From Hyphomicrobiales bacterium (lineage in GTDB: Bacteria; Pseudomonadota; Alphaproteobacteria; Rhizobiales; Methyloligellaceae), in assembly GCA_021775555.1 (NCBI GenBank), contig JAJFHP010000001.1:1-64000 (forward strand): DNA of 64,000 nucleotides. The letters run 5' to 3'. Position 1 is the first letter of the stretch; every line of letters begins with the position of its first letter. Both the position numbers and the translations under genes were made by a program. The notes beneath the pieces are model-generated. The model made no database searches. It was not told the origin of the DNA and saw only the letters and a program-made list of their open reading frames with translations. Below are positions 52,677 to 61,454 of the stretch, in pieces.

Positions 52677-55592
52677 TCAACCTTTCTTGTGCTTTGAGCC
52701 GGGTAGGGCGTCGTCAAGTATATGAACGGCGTGACGGGCTGTGCGGCCTGTTCCGTCATGGATCTGGTGGCGGCAGGAAAATCCGTCCGCCACGAGCAGT
52801 GTCTTGTCGTTGGCCTCCCGTACCGCCGGTAACAGGGATGCCTCGCCCATGGCCATGGACATCTCATAGGTGTCTGCTCCGTAGCCATAGGCACCGGCCA
52901 TCCCGCAGCAGCTCGATTGCACGGTTTCAACCTTAGCATCGGGGATGAGTTTCAAGGCTCCGACCACTTCGCCCATGGCGGCAAAGCTCTTCTGATGGCA
53001 GTGGCCATGCAGCAGGATGGGCTGCTTTTGCGCCTTGAACTTGAGGGAGAGCCGGCGCGCCTTCTTCTCGCTGACGAGATATTGCTCAAGCAGAACTGCA
53101 CTTTCGGCCAGTTTTTGCGCCTCATCTCCTGGCAGCAGGGAGGGGAATTCATCCCTCAAGGTGAAGAGGCAGCTTGGCTCAAGGCCAATGATGGCCCGCC
53201 CAGATTCCAGATGAGGTTTAACCGCATCCAGAAAACGCCTGGCTTCAGTCCGTGCGTGCTGCACCAGGCCGGCAGAGAGATAGGTGCGGCCGCAGCAGAG
53301 TGGGCGTCCCGCGCCTTGCGCGATATGGATGCGCGTGCCGGCCGCGCTCAAGACGCGTAAAGCGGCACGAACCGTGTCCGGCTCGAAATAACGGTTGAAG
53401 GTGTCCACGAACAAGACAGCTTCCCGGCCACCTTCAGGCCCAAACGGCCCTTTTCCGCGAAAGGCGTCAAAACGCCAGCGGGGCAGGGGGCGGTGGCGTG
53501 AAAAATCGGTGAACTTTTCCATAATGCCCGCCGCGCCGGGTAGCCAGTTGCGCATATTGGGCAGCCAGGGAATGCGCGAGGCAAGCGGTGCATAGCGAGG
53601 AAGGCTTGCCACCAGCCGGGTATGCAGTGACGTCCCGTGACGCTGAACATGCGCATGTTGCACTTCAATTTTCATTTTCGCCATGTCAACGCCAGTGGGG
53701 CATTCGCGGCGGCAGGCCTTGCAGGAGACACAATGTTTCATGGTCTCGGTCATTTCCGGCGAGGTCAGCGCGTCTTGCCCGAGCTGTCCCGAGATGGCAA
53801 GCCGCAGCGTGTTGGCTCGCCCGCGCGTGACATCTTTCTCGTTTCGCGTCACCCGGTAGGAGGGGCACATGACGGAGGCGTCAAATTTCCGGCACGCGCC
53901 GTTGTTGTTGCACATCTCGACAGCGCCCTGGAAACCGTTCCCCGCGCCCGTCCATGCCGACCAATCTAAGCGAGTGTCAATTTCGGGAACCGCATAATCA
54001 GGTTTGTAGCGAAACAGCGATCTGTCGTTCATTTTCGATGGGCGTACGATTTTGCCCGGGTTCATGCGGGCATCAGGATCGAAGCGGTCTTTCACCTGCT
54101 CGAACAGCTCAACTGTTTTCTTGCCATACATGTCGCTATGGAATTCGGAGCGTACCAGTCCATCGCCATGCTCGCCAGAATGCGCGCCCTTATATTCGCG
54201 CACCATCTCGAAGGCTTCTTCCGCAATGGCCCGCATAGTGCTGGCGTCTTTTTCCAGCTTCAGATTGAGCACTGGGCGCACATGCAAACAGCCGACCGAC
54301 GCATGGGCATACCAGGTGCCGCGCGTGCCGTGTTTTTCAAACACCTCGGTCAAGCGCTCGGTATAGTCGGCGAGATGCTCAAGCGGCACGGCGCAGTCCT
54401 CGATGAAGGAGACGGGTTTTCCGTCCGACTTCATGCTCATCATGATGTTGAGGCCGGATTTGCGCACCTCCCAGATGGCTTTTTGAAATTCCGTGCCGAC
54501 CGCCTCAACGACTGCGTTCTTATGCCCAAGTCCGCGCATCAACTCATCCAGGTCTTTCAGCCGGCGAAGATTTTCTACCTGGTTGTCTTCGGCAAATTCT
54601 GTAAATAGCAAAGCTTCCGGTTTGCCCCTGACGAAGCGGTTGACGGTGGTGCGGAACATCGGGATGTCGCGGGCCAGGTCAATCAGATTCTTGTCGATGA
54701 GTTCGACCGCCGTGGGGCCAAGTTCGACAATGTGCTGGGCAGCCTCCATGGCCTTGCGGAAGGTTGGGAAATGGCAGACGCCAAGCGCCCTGTTAAAGGG
54801 CAGGGGAGAAAGTTTGAGGTCGATCGCCTTTGAAAATGCGAGGGTGCCTTCCGAACCAATGAGGATTTGCGCAAGGTTGACCGGCTCTTCACCCGGCACC
54901 AGCCCGTCCAGTAAATATCCGCCAACGCGGCGCGAGACATCGGGGAAGGCACTGGCGATATGCTTCTTCCGCTTGCGTCCGAATTCCAGCAGGTCGCGGG
55001 TGAGGTCGGTGACGGTGGAAGGTGTGTTGATGCCTGAAAGTTTGTGTGGCACCCCGTCGAAGCGCATCGGGGTTCCATCGGGAAGAAGCGCTTCGATGGC
55101 GGTGACATTATCGCGCATGATGCCATAGCGGATAGAACGGGTGCCGCAAGAGTTGTTGCCTGTCATGCCGCCGATGGTTGCCCTGCTGGCGGTGGAGACA
55201 TCCACAGGGAACCAGAGGCCGTGCTGTTTCAGTTGCGCGTTGAGTTGATCGAGCACGATGCCGGGTTGCACGGTACAGGTGGCGGCCTCCGGGTCTATTG
55301 CGAGTATCTTGCGCAGATATTTTGAGAAATCGACAATCAGTGCCTCGCCTACAGTTTGTCCACTCTGGGATGTCGCGCCACCCCGGGGGAGGAGGGTCAG
55401 GCCTTCCTCATGGGCAATCCCGATAATTGCTGCAAGGTCGGAATCCGTTTTGGGAACCACGACACCTTGCGGCATGATCTGGTAAAAGGAGGCGTCTGTA
55501 CTGTAGCGCCCAAGCGAAAAAGCGTCGAAAAGGACATCGCCCTCGAGGGCGTTTTTTAGCCGAGCCTCGAGAGCCGTATCAGCGCTTGACAT
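52677..55592 (-). CDS. FAD/Fe-S 2-hydroxyacid dehydrogenase, YdiJ-like (D-lactate / D-2-hydroxyglutarate type)
   Basis: 971-aa fusion of a GlcD-like flavoprotein and a GlcF-like iron-sulfur module. FAD domain: TLLPRGGATSQSGQTVG and GGMTGNNSCGTRS; FAD-oxidase C-terminal region with HSGEHGDG. The 4Fe-4S ligands are in CNNNGACRKF...CPSY and CVSCKACRRECP; two CCG modules follow (GRPLCCGRTYLSAG, VQSSCCGMAGAYG). E. coli YdiJ, of the same architecture, oxidises D-2-hydroxyglutarate; D-lactate or glycolate are other options. ATG 55592 is preferred to 55607 because the latter lies in the centre of the palindrome. Confidence 0.9.
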   Translation of the reverse strand: MSSADTALEARLKNALEGDVLFDAFSLGRYSTDASFYQIMPQGVVVPKTDSDLAAIIGIAHEEGLTLLPRGGATSQSGQTVGEALIVDFSKYLRKILAIDPEAATCTVQPGIVLDQLNAQLKQHGLWFPVDVSTASRATIGGMTGNNSCGTRSIRYGIMRDNVTAIEALLPDGTPMRFDGVPHKLSGINTPSTVTDLTRDLLEFGRKRKKHIASAFPDVSRRVGGYLLDGLVPGEEPVNLAQILIGSEGTLAFSKAIDLKLSPLPFNRALGVCHFPTFRKAMEAAQHIVELGPTAVELIDKNLIDLARDIPMFRTTVNRFVRGKPEALLFTEFAEDNQVENLRRLKDLDELMRGLGHKNAVVEAVGTEFQKAIWEVRKSGLNIMMSMKSDGKPVSFIEDCAVPLEHLADYTERLTEVFEKHGTRGTWYAHASVGCLHVRPVLNLKLEKDASTMRAIAEEAFEMVREYKGAHSGEHGDGLVRSEFHSDMYGKKTVELFEQVKDRFDPDARMNPGKIVRPSKMNDRSLFRYKPDYAVPEIDTRLDWSAWTGAGNGFQGAVEMCNNNGACRKFDASVMCPSYRVTRNEKDVTRGRANTLRLAISGQLGQDALTSPEMTETMKHCVSCKACRRECPTGVDMAKMKIEVQHAHVQRHGTSLHTRLVASLPRYAPLASRIPWLPNMRNWLPGAAGIMEKFTDFSRHRPLPRWRFDAFRGKGPFGPEGGREAVLFVDTFNRYFEPDTVRAALRVLSAAGTRIHIAQGAGRPLCCGRTYLSAGLVQHARTEARRFLDAVKPHLESGRAIIGLEPSCLFTLRDEFPSLLPGDEAQKLAESAVLLEQYLVSEKKARRLSLKFKAQKQPILLHGHCHQKSFAAMGEVVGALKLIPDAKVETVQSSCCGMAGAYGYGADTYEMSMAMGEASLLPAVREANDKTLLVADGFSCRHQIHDGTGRTARHAVHILDDALPGSKHKKG

Positions 55593-55620
55593 GTATATTG
55601 AATTCATAATTCAATATACA
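55592..55620. promoter_or_regulatory. Perfect 13-bp palindrome, candidate GntR operator
   Basis: TGTATATTGAATT (55592-55604) and AATTCAATATACA (55608-55620) are perfect reverse complements around a 3-base centre. The site lies between the divergent GntR-dehydrogenase operon and the aminotransferase-crotonase-CoA-transferase operon, at the 5' end of the dehydrogenase gene. Position, symmetry and AT-richness fit a GntR/FCD dimer site; binding is inferred. Confidence 0.75.
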
Positions 55621-55735
55621 CTATTGTTCCCAGGCGCGGCAAGGGTGAGAAATGGCTGAATTCCACCATTTTCATGCAGCCGATGGTAACTCGCGTGGAG
55701 ACGCGAAGGGCTAAAAATCATAGGAGGGCACCTCA

Positions 55736-56899
55736 ATGGCGCGAACAGCGGGCCGACATTTTCTTCAAATACCAGGTCCAACACAGGTGCCGGATCGCAT
55801 TTTGCGCGCCATCGATATGCCGGTCATCGACCATCGCGGGCCCGAATTCGGTGTGCTTGGCAAGAACGTGCTCGATGGCATCAAGGATATTTTCAAGTGT
55901 GCCGGTCCGGTCATTATCTATCCCGCGTCCGGTACGGGCGCATGGGAAGCCGCACTGACCAATACGCTTTCTCCTGGAGATAAAGTGCTGATGTATGAAA
56001 GCGGCCATTTCGCAACTTTGTGGAAGGGGATCGCGGAACGCATGGGGCTTGTGCCGGAGTTCATAGAAGGTGACTGGCGCCGTGCGGCAGCGCCTGAAAA
56101 AATCGGAGAACGGTTGGCACAAGACAATGGCCATGAGATCAAGGCCGTTTGCGTTGTTCACAATGAGACAGCGACAGGGTGTACGGCGCGTATTCCTGAA
56201 ATCCGCAAAGCAATAGATGATGCCAGACATCCGGCGCTTTTCCTCGTGGATACGATTTCCTCGCTTGGCTCAATTGACTACCGCCATGACGAATGGGGTG
56301 TGGATGTCACGGTAGGCGGGTCGCAAAAAGGCTTGATGCTGCCGCCTGGCTTGAGCTTCAACGCGCTCAATGACAAGGCGCTGCAGGCCTCGCAGCATTC
56401 AAAACTTCCCAAGGCCTACTGGGGCTGGCAGGAAATGCTCTCCGCCAACGGCAATGGTTTCTTCCCCTATACGCCGGCAACCAATCTTCTGTATGGGCTT
56501 TCAGAGGCCATCGACATGCTGAAGGAAGAGGGTCTGGATAATGTGTTTAGTCGTCACGACCGCCATGCCGAAGCGACCCGGAAAACTGTAGTGCATTGGG
56601 GCCTTGAAGTGCTGTGCCAGGAGCCAAAAGAATATTCCAGTGCTCTCACCGCAATCTTTTTGCCCGATGGGCATGATGCAGACGCGCTACGCGGCGTTAT
56701 CAAGGACAAGTTTGACATGTCGCTCGGCACTGGGCTTGGCAAGGTCGCAGGGAAAGTGTTCCGCATTGGTCACCTGGGGGATTTCAATGACCTCACCCTT
56801 CTCGGCACCCTGGCCGGCGTCGAGATGGGACTTGGTATTGCCGGCGTGCCCCACGCAAAAGGTGGTGTGCAGGTGGCGATGGATTTCTTGAGCAAGTGA
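55736..56899 (+). CDS. Class V aminotransferase, serine/aspartate/alanine--glyoxylate type
   Basis: 387-aa PLP enzyme of the AGXT/SGAT/BhcA group. It has FLQIPGPTQVPDRILRAID at the N-terminus, GTGAWEAALTN around the cofactor phosphate site, VDTISSLGSIDYRHDEWGVDV, and the PLP Lys in VGGSQKGLMLPPGLSF. The substrate pair probably includes glyoxylate as amino acceptor. The bhcBCD genes of the beta-hydroxyaspartate cycle are absent, so serine--glyoxylate activity is the simplest reading. AGGAGGG precedes the ATG. The next gene begins two bases after the stop. Confidence 0.88.
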   Translation: MARTAGRHFLQIPGPTQVPDRILRAIDMPVIDHRGPEFGVLGKNVLDGIKDIFKCAGPVIIYPASGTGAWEAALTNTLSPGDKVLMYESGHFATLWKGIAERMGLVPEFIEGDWRRAAAPEKIGERLAQDNGHEIKAVCVVHNETATGCTARIPEIRKAIDDARHPALFLVDTISSLGSIDYRHDEWGVDVTVGGSQKGLMLPPGLSFNALNDKALQASQHSKLPKAYWGWQEMLSANGNGFFPYTPATNLLYGLSEAIDMLKEEGLDNVFSRHDRHAEATRKTVVHWGLEVLCQEPKEYSSALTAIFLPDGHDADALRGVIKDKFDMSLGTGLGKVAGKVFRIGHLGDFNDLTLLGTLAGVEMGLGIAGVPHAKGGVQVAMDFLSK

Positions 56900-56900
56900 G

Positions 56901-57683
56901 ATGAGTACACAGGAACTTCTCATTGAGCGCGATGGTCCGGTTGGAACCGTAACCCTCAACAGACCGGACAAGCGCAATGCCCTGACATTCGAGATGTATG
57001 CAGGGCTGGCGGAATATTGCCGGGCTGCTGCGGATGATGTTGATCTGAAAGTAATCCTGGTGCGCGGCGCGGGAGAAAAGGCCTTTGCAGCCGGCACGGA
57101 CATTTCGCTCTTTCGGGACTTCAAGGACGCCGAGGACGGCCTGGCTTACGAGCAGAAAGTGGATGGCGTTCTGAGTGACATCGAAAACTGCCCCAAGCCG
57201 ATGATCGCCGCCATAACCGGGGCATGTACCGGTGGCGGTGCGGCCATTGCCGGGCTTTGTGATGTCCGGCTTGCGACGCGTGATATGCGCTTTGGTTTCC
57301 CTATCGCGCGCACATTGGGGAATTGTTTGTCCATTGCCAGCCTGCAACGCATGTCCGCGTTGATGGGCGCAGCCCGCACAAGGGATATCATTATGACCTC
57401 GCGGCTTATCGAGGCGGAAGAAGCCCTCGGCATGGGGTTGGTTTCTGAAGTATTTGATGATGCCGATGCCCTGTTTGCCCGCGCCAATGAGCTGGCTGCG
57501 CAAATCGCCACATTCGCGCCACTAACGCTGCAGGCGACAAAACAGATGTTCGCCCGCATGATGGCGGCGGAGCCCGCCATCAAGGACGACGATCTCATTG
57601 CCATGTGCTACGGAAGCGATGATTTCCATGAAGGACTGGAAGCCTTTCTGGCCAAGCGGAAAGCAAACTGGACCGGACGTTAA
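56901..57683 (+). CDS. Crotonase-family protein lacking both catalytic Glu of enoyl-CoA hydratase
   Basis: 260 aa with the full crotonase fold: LNRPDKRNALTFEM, the oxyanion-hole segment EKAFAAGTDIS, and the family C-terminus FHEGLEAFLAKRKANW. Where hydratases have GGGCE and QPE, this protein has GGGAAIAG and GFPIARTLG, so the two acid-base Glu (144 and 164 in the rat enzyme) are Ala and Ile. Ordinary hydratase activity is unlikely; a decarboxylase, hydrolase, racemase or other CoA-thioester reaction is possible. It is in tight operon with the aminotransferase and the CoA-transferase. Confidence 0.85.
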   Translation: MSTQELLIERDGPVGTVTLNRPDKRNALTFEMYAGLAEYCRAAADDVDLKVILVRGAGEKAFAAGTDISLFRDFKDAEDGLAYEQKVDGVLSDIENCPKPMIAAITGACTGGGAAIAGLCDVRLATRDMRFGFPIARTLGNCLSIASLQRMSALMGAARTRDIIMTSRLIEAEEALGMGLVSEVFDDADALFARANELAAQIATFAPLTLQATKQMFARMMAAEPAIKDDDLIAMCYGSDDFHEGLEAFLAKRKANWTGR

Positions 57684-57686
57684 GCC

Positions 57687-58919
57687 ATGACAAAACTGAG
57701 AAAAGGACCGTTATCGGGCATGCGTGTCATCGAACTCGCCCATATCATGGCGGGCCCAGTTTGCGGCCTGATGCTGGCCGATCTCGGTGCGGATGTGATC
57801 AAGGTGGAAAAATCGAGTGGTGGAGATGATTCCCGCCGCTTTCTCCCCCCTGAGATCAATGGCGAACCTGCCGCTTTCATGATGATGAACCGCAACAAGC
57901 GGGGTATCGCGCTCGACCTCAAATCGGAAGAGGGCAAAGAAGTACTGATGCGTCTTGTCGAGGACGCGGACGTGCTCATCGAGAATTATCGCCGCGATAC
58001 CATGGACAAGCTAGGTCTTGGTTATGAGGTGCTCAAAAAAATTAATCCTGGACTGATCTATTGCGAGATTTCCGGCTTCGGGCGTACCGGACCCTACAAG
58101 GATCGCGCAGGGTTTGATCTCATTGCGCAAGGCATGTCGGGGCTGATGGATATTACGGGCGAAGCAGATCGCGGGCCCGTCAAGGTCGGCGCACCCGTCA
58201 GTGATACGACCGCGGGTGTTCTGGGCGCAATGGGCATCCTTGCGGCCTTTGCCCACAAACAGCAGACAGGTGAAGGGCAGCGGGTCGATACCTCGCTGTT
58301 CGAGGCGGCGATCATGCATACCTACTGGCAGTCGGCCATATGCTTTGCGACAGGTGAGTCTCCTGGCCGCATGGGAACAGCCCACCCGCTAAACGGACCT
58401 TACCAGTCCTTCCAGACCAGCGATGGCTGGGTGAATATCGGCGCCGCCAACCAGCGCAACTGGGAACGGCTTCTCGAATGTCTTGAAGCCCCGGAACTTG
58501 GGGAAGACCCGCGCTTTGCGCTGAATTCAGAACGCATGGCCAATCTTGATGCGCTTGTCGAGGTGCTGAGTGACTATTTCATCAGGCGCAGCACACAAGA
58601 CTGGCTCATCGCGCTTGAAGCGGTTGGCATACCTGCCGGTCCGGTCCTCTCTATTAAGGAGATGCAGTCTGATCCTCAGGCCATAGCCCGCGAGATGGTG
58701 ACTGAAACGGAGCATCCAGTTGCCGGACACGTAAAAACCATTGGACTTCCGGTCAAACTTTCCAAAACACCTGGTGGTGTTTCACGCCCAGCGCCCCTGT
58801 TCGGGCAGCACACCCGCGAGATATTGGCGGAAGCCGGCTACTCAGCGAGCGAAATTGCGGCTTTTCTTGAGAGCGGCGGTGTCATTGCAAGGGACATTGC
58901 AAGTCAAGCCGCGCAATAA
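57687..58919 (+). CDS. Family III CoA-transferase (CaiB/BaiF)
   Basis: 410-aa enzyme that moves CoA between carboxylic acids. The N-terminus MRVIELAHIMAGPVCGLMLADLGADVIKVE, RNKRGIALDLKSEEGK and the active-site region KVGAPVSDTTAGVLGAMGI with the likely catalytic Asp are all typical. It starts 3 bases after the crotonase stop. Together the two genes suggest activation of an organic acid to its CoA ester and a second step on the thioester; the acid is unknown. Confidence 0.9.
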   Translation: MTKLRKGPLSGMRVIELAHIMAGPVCGLMLADLGADVIKVEKSSGGDDSRRFLPPEINGEPAAFMMMNRNKRGIALDLKSEEGKEVLMRLVEDADVLIENYRRDTMDKLGLGYEVLKKINPGLIYCEISGFGRTGPYKDRAGFDLIAQGMSGLMDITGEADRGPVKVGAPVSDTTAGVLGAMGILAAFAHKQQTGEGQRVDTSLFEAAIMHTYWQSAICFATGESPGRMGTAHPLNGPYQSFQTSDGWVNIGAANQRNWERLLECLEAPELGEDPRFALNSERMANLDALVEVLSDYFIRRSTQDWLIALEAVGIPAGPVLSIKEMQSDPQAIAREMVTETEHPVAGHVKTIGLPVKLSKTPGGVSRPAPLFGQHTREILAEAGYSASEIAAFLESGGVIARDIASQAAQ

Positions 58920-59045
58920 GTTTTCTGCTGATCCGCACTATTCGATGATGGAAACAGCAAAGATTCACTTATTCCTAACGTAATCGCGGAAAACTCACCT
59001 CTCTGTATCCACTTTGGGTGCAGTTAGTCAGGGGTGAGTATCAGT

Positions 59046-60104
59046 ATGTTGGGTCATTTTACACCTCCATCCGCACGGGTGTCAGGGGAAGGTGTGGCGG
59101 ATGCCGCGTTCACGAAAACCTGGCAGGCAGCCTTCTGTGTCCTGCTTGCTATTTCTGTCACGGCCCTTGTTTTGTCGGCATGCTCTCGCCGTCAAAAATC
59201 CACCGAACAAAACTTTTCCAAGCGGGTTGTTAAGCCGGGCCAGCGCGTGCCAAAGGGCGGCGGACGCTACAAGGTCGGTAATCCTTACAAGATAGGAGGG
59301 CGCACCTACCGCCCATCCGAGCAACCCGGGTATGACCGGGTTGGCGTGGCGTCTTGGTATGGTGAAATGTTCCATGGACGCTATACGGCCAATGGTGAAG
59401 TGTATGACATGAACGCGTTGACTGCGGCACATCCTACTCTCCCCATCCCGACCTATGCGCGGGTGACCAACCTGAAGAATGGCCGCTCTATCGTCGTGCG
59501 GGTCAACGACCGGGGGCCTTATGCCCATGACCGCATCATCGACATGTCGCGACGTTCGGCACAGGCATTAGGTTTCCAGCGCAATGGCACGGCGAAAGTG
59601 CGTGTTCAGTATATGGGGCGCGCGCCGCTGGATGGTGATGACTCTCTCGAGCGGCGTGTTTACGCGAGCCAACCCTGGGCGCGTCATGCAAGTTTGAACA
59701 AATCGGGTGAGCGCAAGCAAAGCCAAACACAACTGGCAATGGCAGTCCAAAAAGAAATGCAGAGCGACCCGATGGTCGTGGGCTCCATCCCCCGGGACAA
59801 GAACGCAAGCGCTCCAGCATCGTCATGGACAACCAGCGCCAAGGCCACATCTTCGTCCATTATTCCAAACGCGGGGAAGACACATTTTATCCAGGCGGCA
59901 TCATTCCAGAACAGGGAATTTGCCGAAACGCTGCGCCTCAGGCTTTCAGATCTTGGCCCTGCAAGGGTACTACCCGCCGATGTTGCGGGTAAAACCTGGT
60001 ACAGGGTGCGGCTGGGGCCGTTTGATGAGCGTCACAATGCAGACGAAGTGTTGCGCGCGGTCGTCAGTTCAGGTTCATCCGATGCGCGTCTTGCCAGAAA
60101 TTAA
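59046..60104 (+). CDS. rlpA: RlpA-family septal lytic transglycosylase lipoprotein with SPOR domain
   Basis: 352 aa. A hydrophobic N-terminal segment ends in a lipobox-like LVLSACS, followed by a double-psi beta-barrel RlpA domain (GVASWYGEMFHGRYTANGEVYDMNALTAAHPTLP, VRVNDRGPYAHDRIIDMSRRSAQALGF) and a C-terminal SPOR domain (HFIQAASFQNREFAETLRLRL...WYRVRLGPFDERHNADEVLR). It cleaves or binds denuded glycan strands at the septum. ATG 59046 is preferred: AGGGG lies about 12 bases upstream, directly abutting an alternative GTG at 59034. The gene begins the conserved rlpA-dacA-tmk-holB-metG block. Confidence 0.9.
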   Translation: MLGHFTPPSARVSGEGVADAAFTKTWQAAFCVLLAISVTALVLSACSRRQKSTEQNFSKRVVKPGQRVPKGGGRYKVGNPYKIGGRTYRPSEQPGYDRVGVASWYGEMFHGRYTANGEVYDMNALTAAHPTLPIPTYARVTNLKNGRSIVVRVNDRGPYAHDRIIDMSRRSAQALGFQRNGTAKVRVQYMGRAPLDGDDSLERRVYASQPWARHASLNKSGERKQSQTQLAMAVQKEMQSDPMVVGSIPRDKNASAPASSWTTSAKATSSSIIPNAGKTHFIQAASFQNREFAETLRLRLSDLGPARVLPADVAGKTWYRVRLGPFDERHNADEVLRAVVSSGSSDARLARN

Positions 60105-60184
60105 CCAAGCCTCTTCACAAATGCTCACGAACTGGATGGTGAGTTGATTTTGCCGTGCGCTTCTCGCTACTCTAGCTGAAGGTT

Positions 60185-60202
60185 GCCGGACAGGTGTCCG
60201 GC
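60185..60202 (+). promoter_or_regulatory. Perfect 7-bp hairpin in the carboxypeptidase leader
   Basis: GCCGGAC and GTCCGGC flank a 4-base loop (AGGT). It lies 80 bases after the rlpA stop and 32 bases before the preferred GTG start of the next gene; no T-run follows. It may separate the two transcripts or affect translation, and it argues against a TTG start at 60183. Confidence 0.4.
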
Positions 60203-60233
60203 GCACTTCAGATTCAACCATGAGTTTTGGGCC

Positions 60234-61412
60234 GTGTGCGGTATAGCGTCGACAAGTCATAGACTTTGGGTGGCAATTTTCGCACTGATAATGTGCGCAT
60301 ATTTCACCAATAACGCTTTGGCGCAGGCCAAGTTCGAGTCCAAGGCCAAGTGGGCGATCCTTGTTGACGCCAATACGAACTCCGTCCTTTTTGAACAAAA
60401 TCCTGATGATCTGATGCCACCAGCGAGCATGAGCAAGCTCATGACGCTTGCCGTGGTTTTCCGGGCCCTGAAGGAAGGGCGGCTGTCGATGGATGATGAG
60501 TTTTCCAACAGCGTTTATGCCTGGCGGACAGGCGGCGCACCGTCGGGAACATCAGCCATGTTCGTGCCACTCAAGGGAGGTGCGATACTTAGCGAACTCT
60601 TGCAGGGCATTACGGTTCAATCAGGCAATGATGCATGCATCATGCTTGCCGAGGGCATGGCTGGTTCTGAAGATGCATTTGCCGACGTGATGACTGAATA
60701 TGGCCGCAAGATGGGCCTCAAGGATTCAACCTTTCGCAATTCCACAGGTCTGCCGCATCCAGATCATTTGATGACTGCGCGCGAACTTGCCAAACTGGCT
60801 ATCCACGTTATCAAGGAATATCCGGAATATTATCACTACTTTTCCCAGAAGGAATACAAGTACCGCAAACACACTTTCTATAACCGTAACCCACTGGTTT
60901 ATGACGGCATCGGCGTTGACGGGCTGAAGACCGGCTATATCAAGGCTTCCGGTTATGGACTGGTGGCTTCTGCCAAGCAGCGCGGGCAGCGGCTGGTAGT
61001 GGTGGTCAATGGCCTTAAATCGAAAAAAGAGCGCCGTGCGGAAGGCAAGAAGCTGCTGCAATGGGGCTTCAGAAGCTTCAAGCAGTGGAAGTTGTTCGAC
61101 GAGGGCGCAATTGTCGGTGATGCGCTGGTATGGGGCGGCACCAAGCGTTCTGTGGACCTCACGGGCAAGGGTATGGTTTCCGTCCTCCTGCCGCGTACGG
61201 CCAGCCGAAAGATCAAGGCGTCCATCGTTTATGAAGGGCCACTCAAACCGCCAATCAAGAAAGGCGACGAGGTTGCTTTTCTGCGCGTGAAGGCAAAAGA
61301 TTCTGCTGTTAATGAAATCCCGCTCTATGCAGCTGAGGATATCGACGAAGGCTCCATGTGGATGAAGGGTGTTGAATCGCTGCTTTATCTCGCTTTCGGC
61401 TGGGTGCTCTAG
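60234..61412 (+). CDS. dacA: D-alanyl-D-alanine carboxypeptidase (penicillin-binding protein 5/6 type)
   Basis: Trims the terminal D-Ala of peptidoglycan stem peptides. 392 aa from GTG 60234: signal peptide (HRLWVAIFALIMCAYFTNNALAQ), then the serine peptidase motifs SxxK (PPASMSKLMTL), SGN (VQSGNDACIMLAEGM) and KTG (GLKTGYIKASGYG), followed by the C-terminal beta domain and a terminal amphipathic helix (MWMKGVESLLYLAFGW) for membrane attachment. The frame is open to a TTG at 60183. Start choice is uncertain; the gene identity is not. Confidence 0.93.
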   Translation: MCGIASTSHRLWVAIFALIMCAYFTNNALAQAKFESKAKWAILVDANTNSVLFEQNPDDLMPPASMSKLMTLAVVFRALKEGRLSMDDEFSNSVYAWRTGGAPSGTSAMFVPLKGGAILSELLQGITVQSGNDACIMLAEGMAGSEDAFADVMTEYGRKMGLKDSTFRNSTGLPHPDHLMTARELAKLAIHVIKEYPEYYHYFSQKEYKYRKHTFYNRNPLVYDGIGVDGLKTGYIKASGYGLVASAKQRGQRLVVVVNGLKSKKERRAEGKKLLQWGFRSFKQWKLFDEGAIVGDALVWGGTKRSVDLTGKGMVSVLLPRTASRKIKASIVYEGPLKPPIKKGDEVAFLRVKAKDSAVNEIPLYAAEDIDEGSMWMKGVESLLYLAFGWVL

Positions 61413-61454
61413 TACAAAGTTGCCTCGCGGCATATTCTCCTGAATGCGAGGTCC

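Noticed and set aside
52673-52939. N-terminal extension of the GntR gene
   Set aside because: It would overlap the dehydrogenase gene by about 260 bases in another frame and has no homologous sequence; the ATG at 52672 fits family length and operon spacing.
54493-55128. Plus-strand frame of 211 codons inside the FAD/Fe-S dehydrogenase
   Set aside because: Shadow of the FAD domain; Ser/Arg-rich and without homology features.
55736-56899. bhcA of the beta-hydroxyaspartate cycle
   Set aside because: The bhcB, bhcC and bhcD genes that accompany bhcA are not present; the general glyoxylate aminotransferase label is safer.
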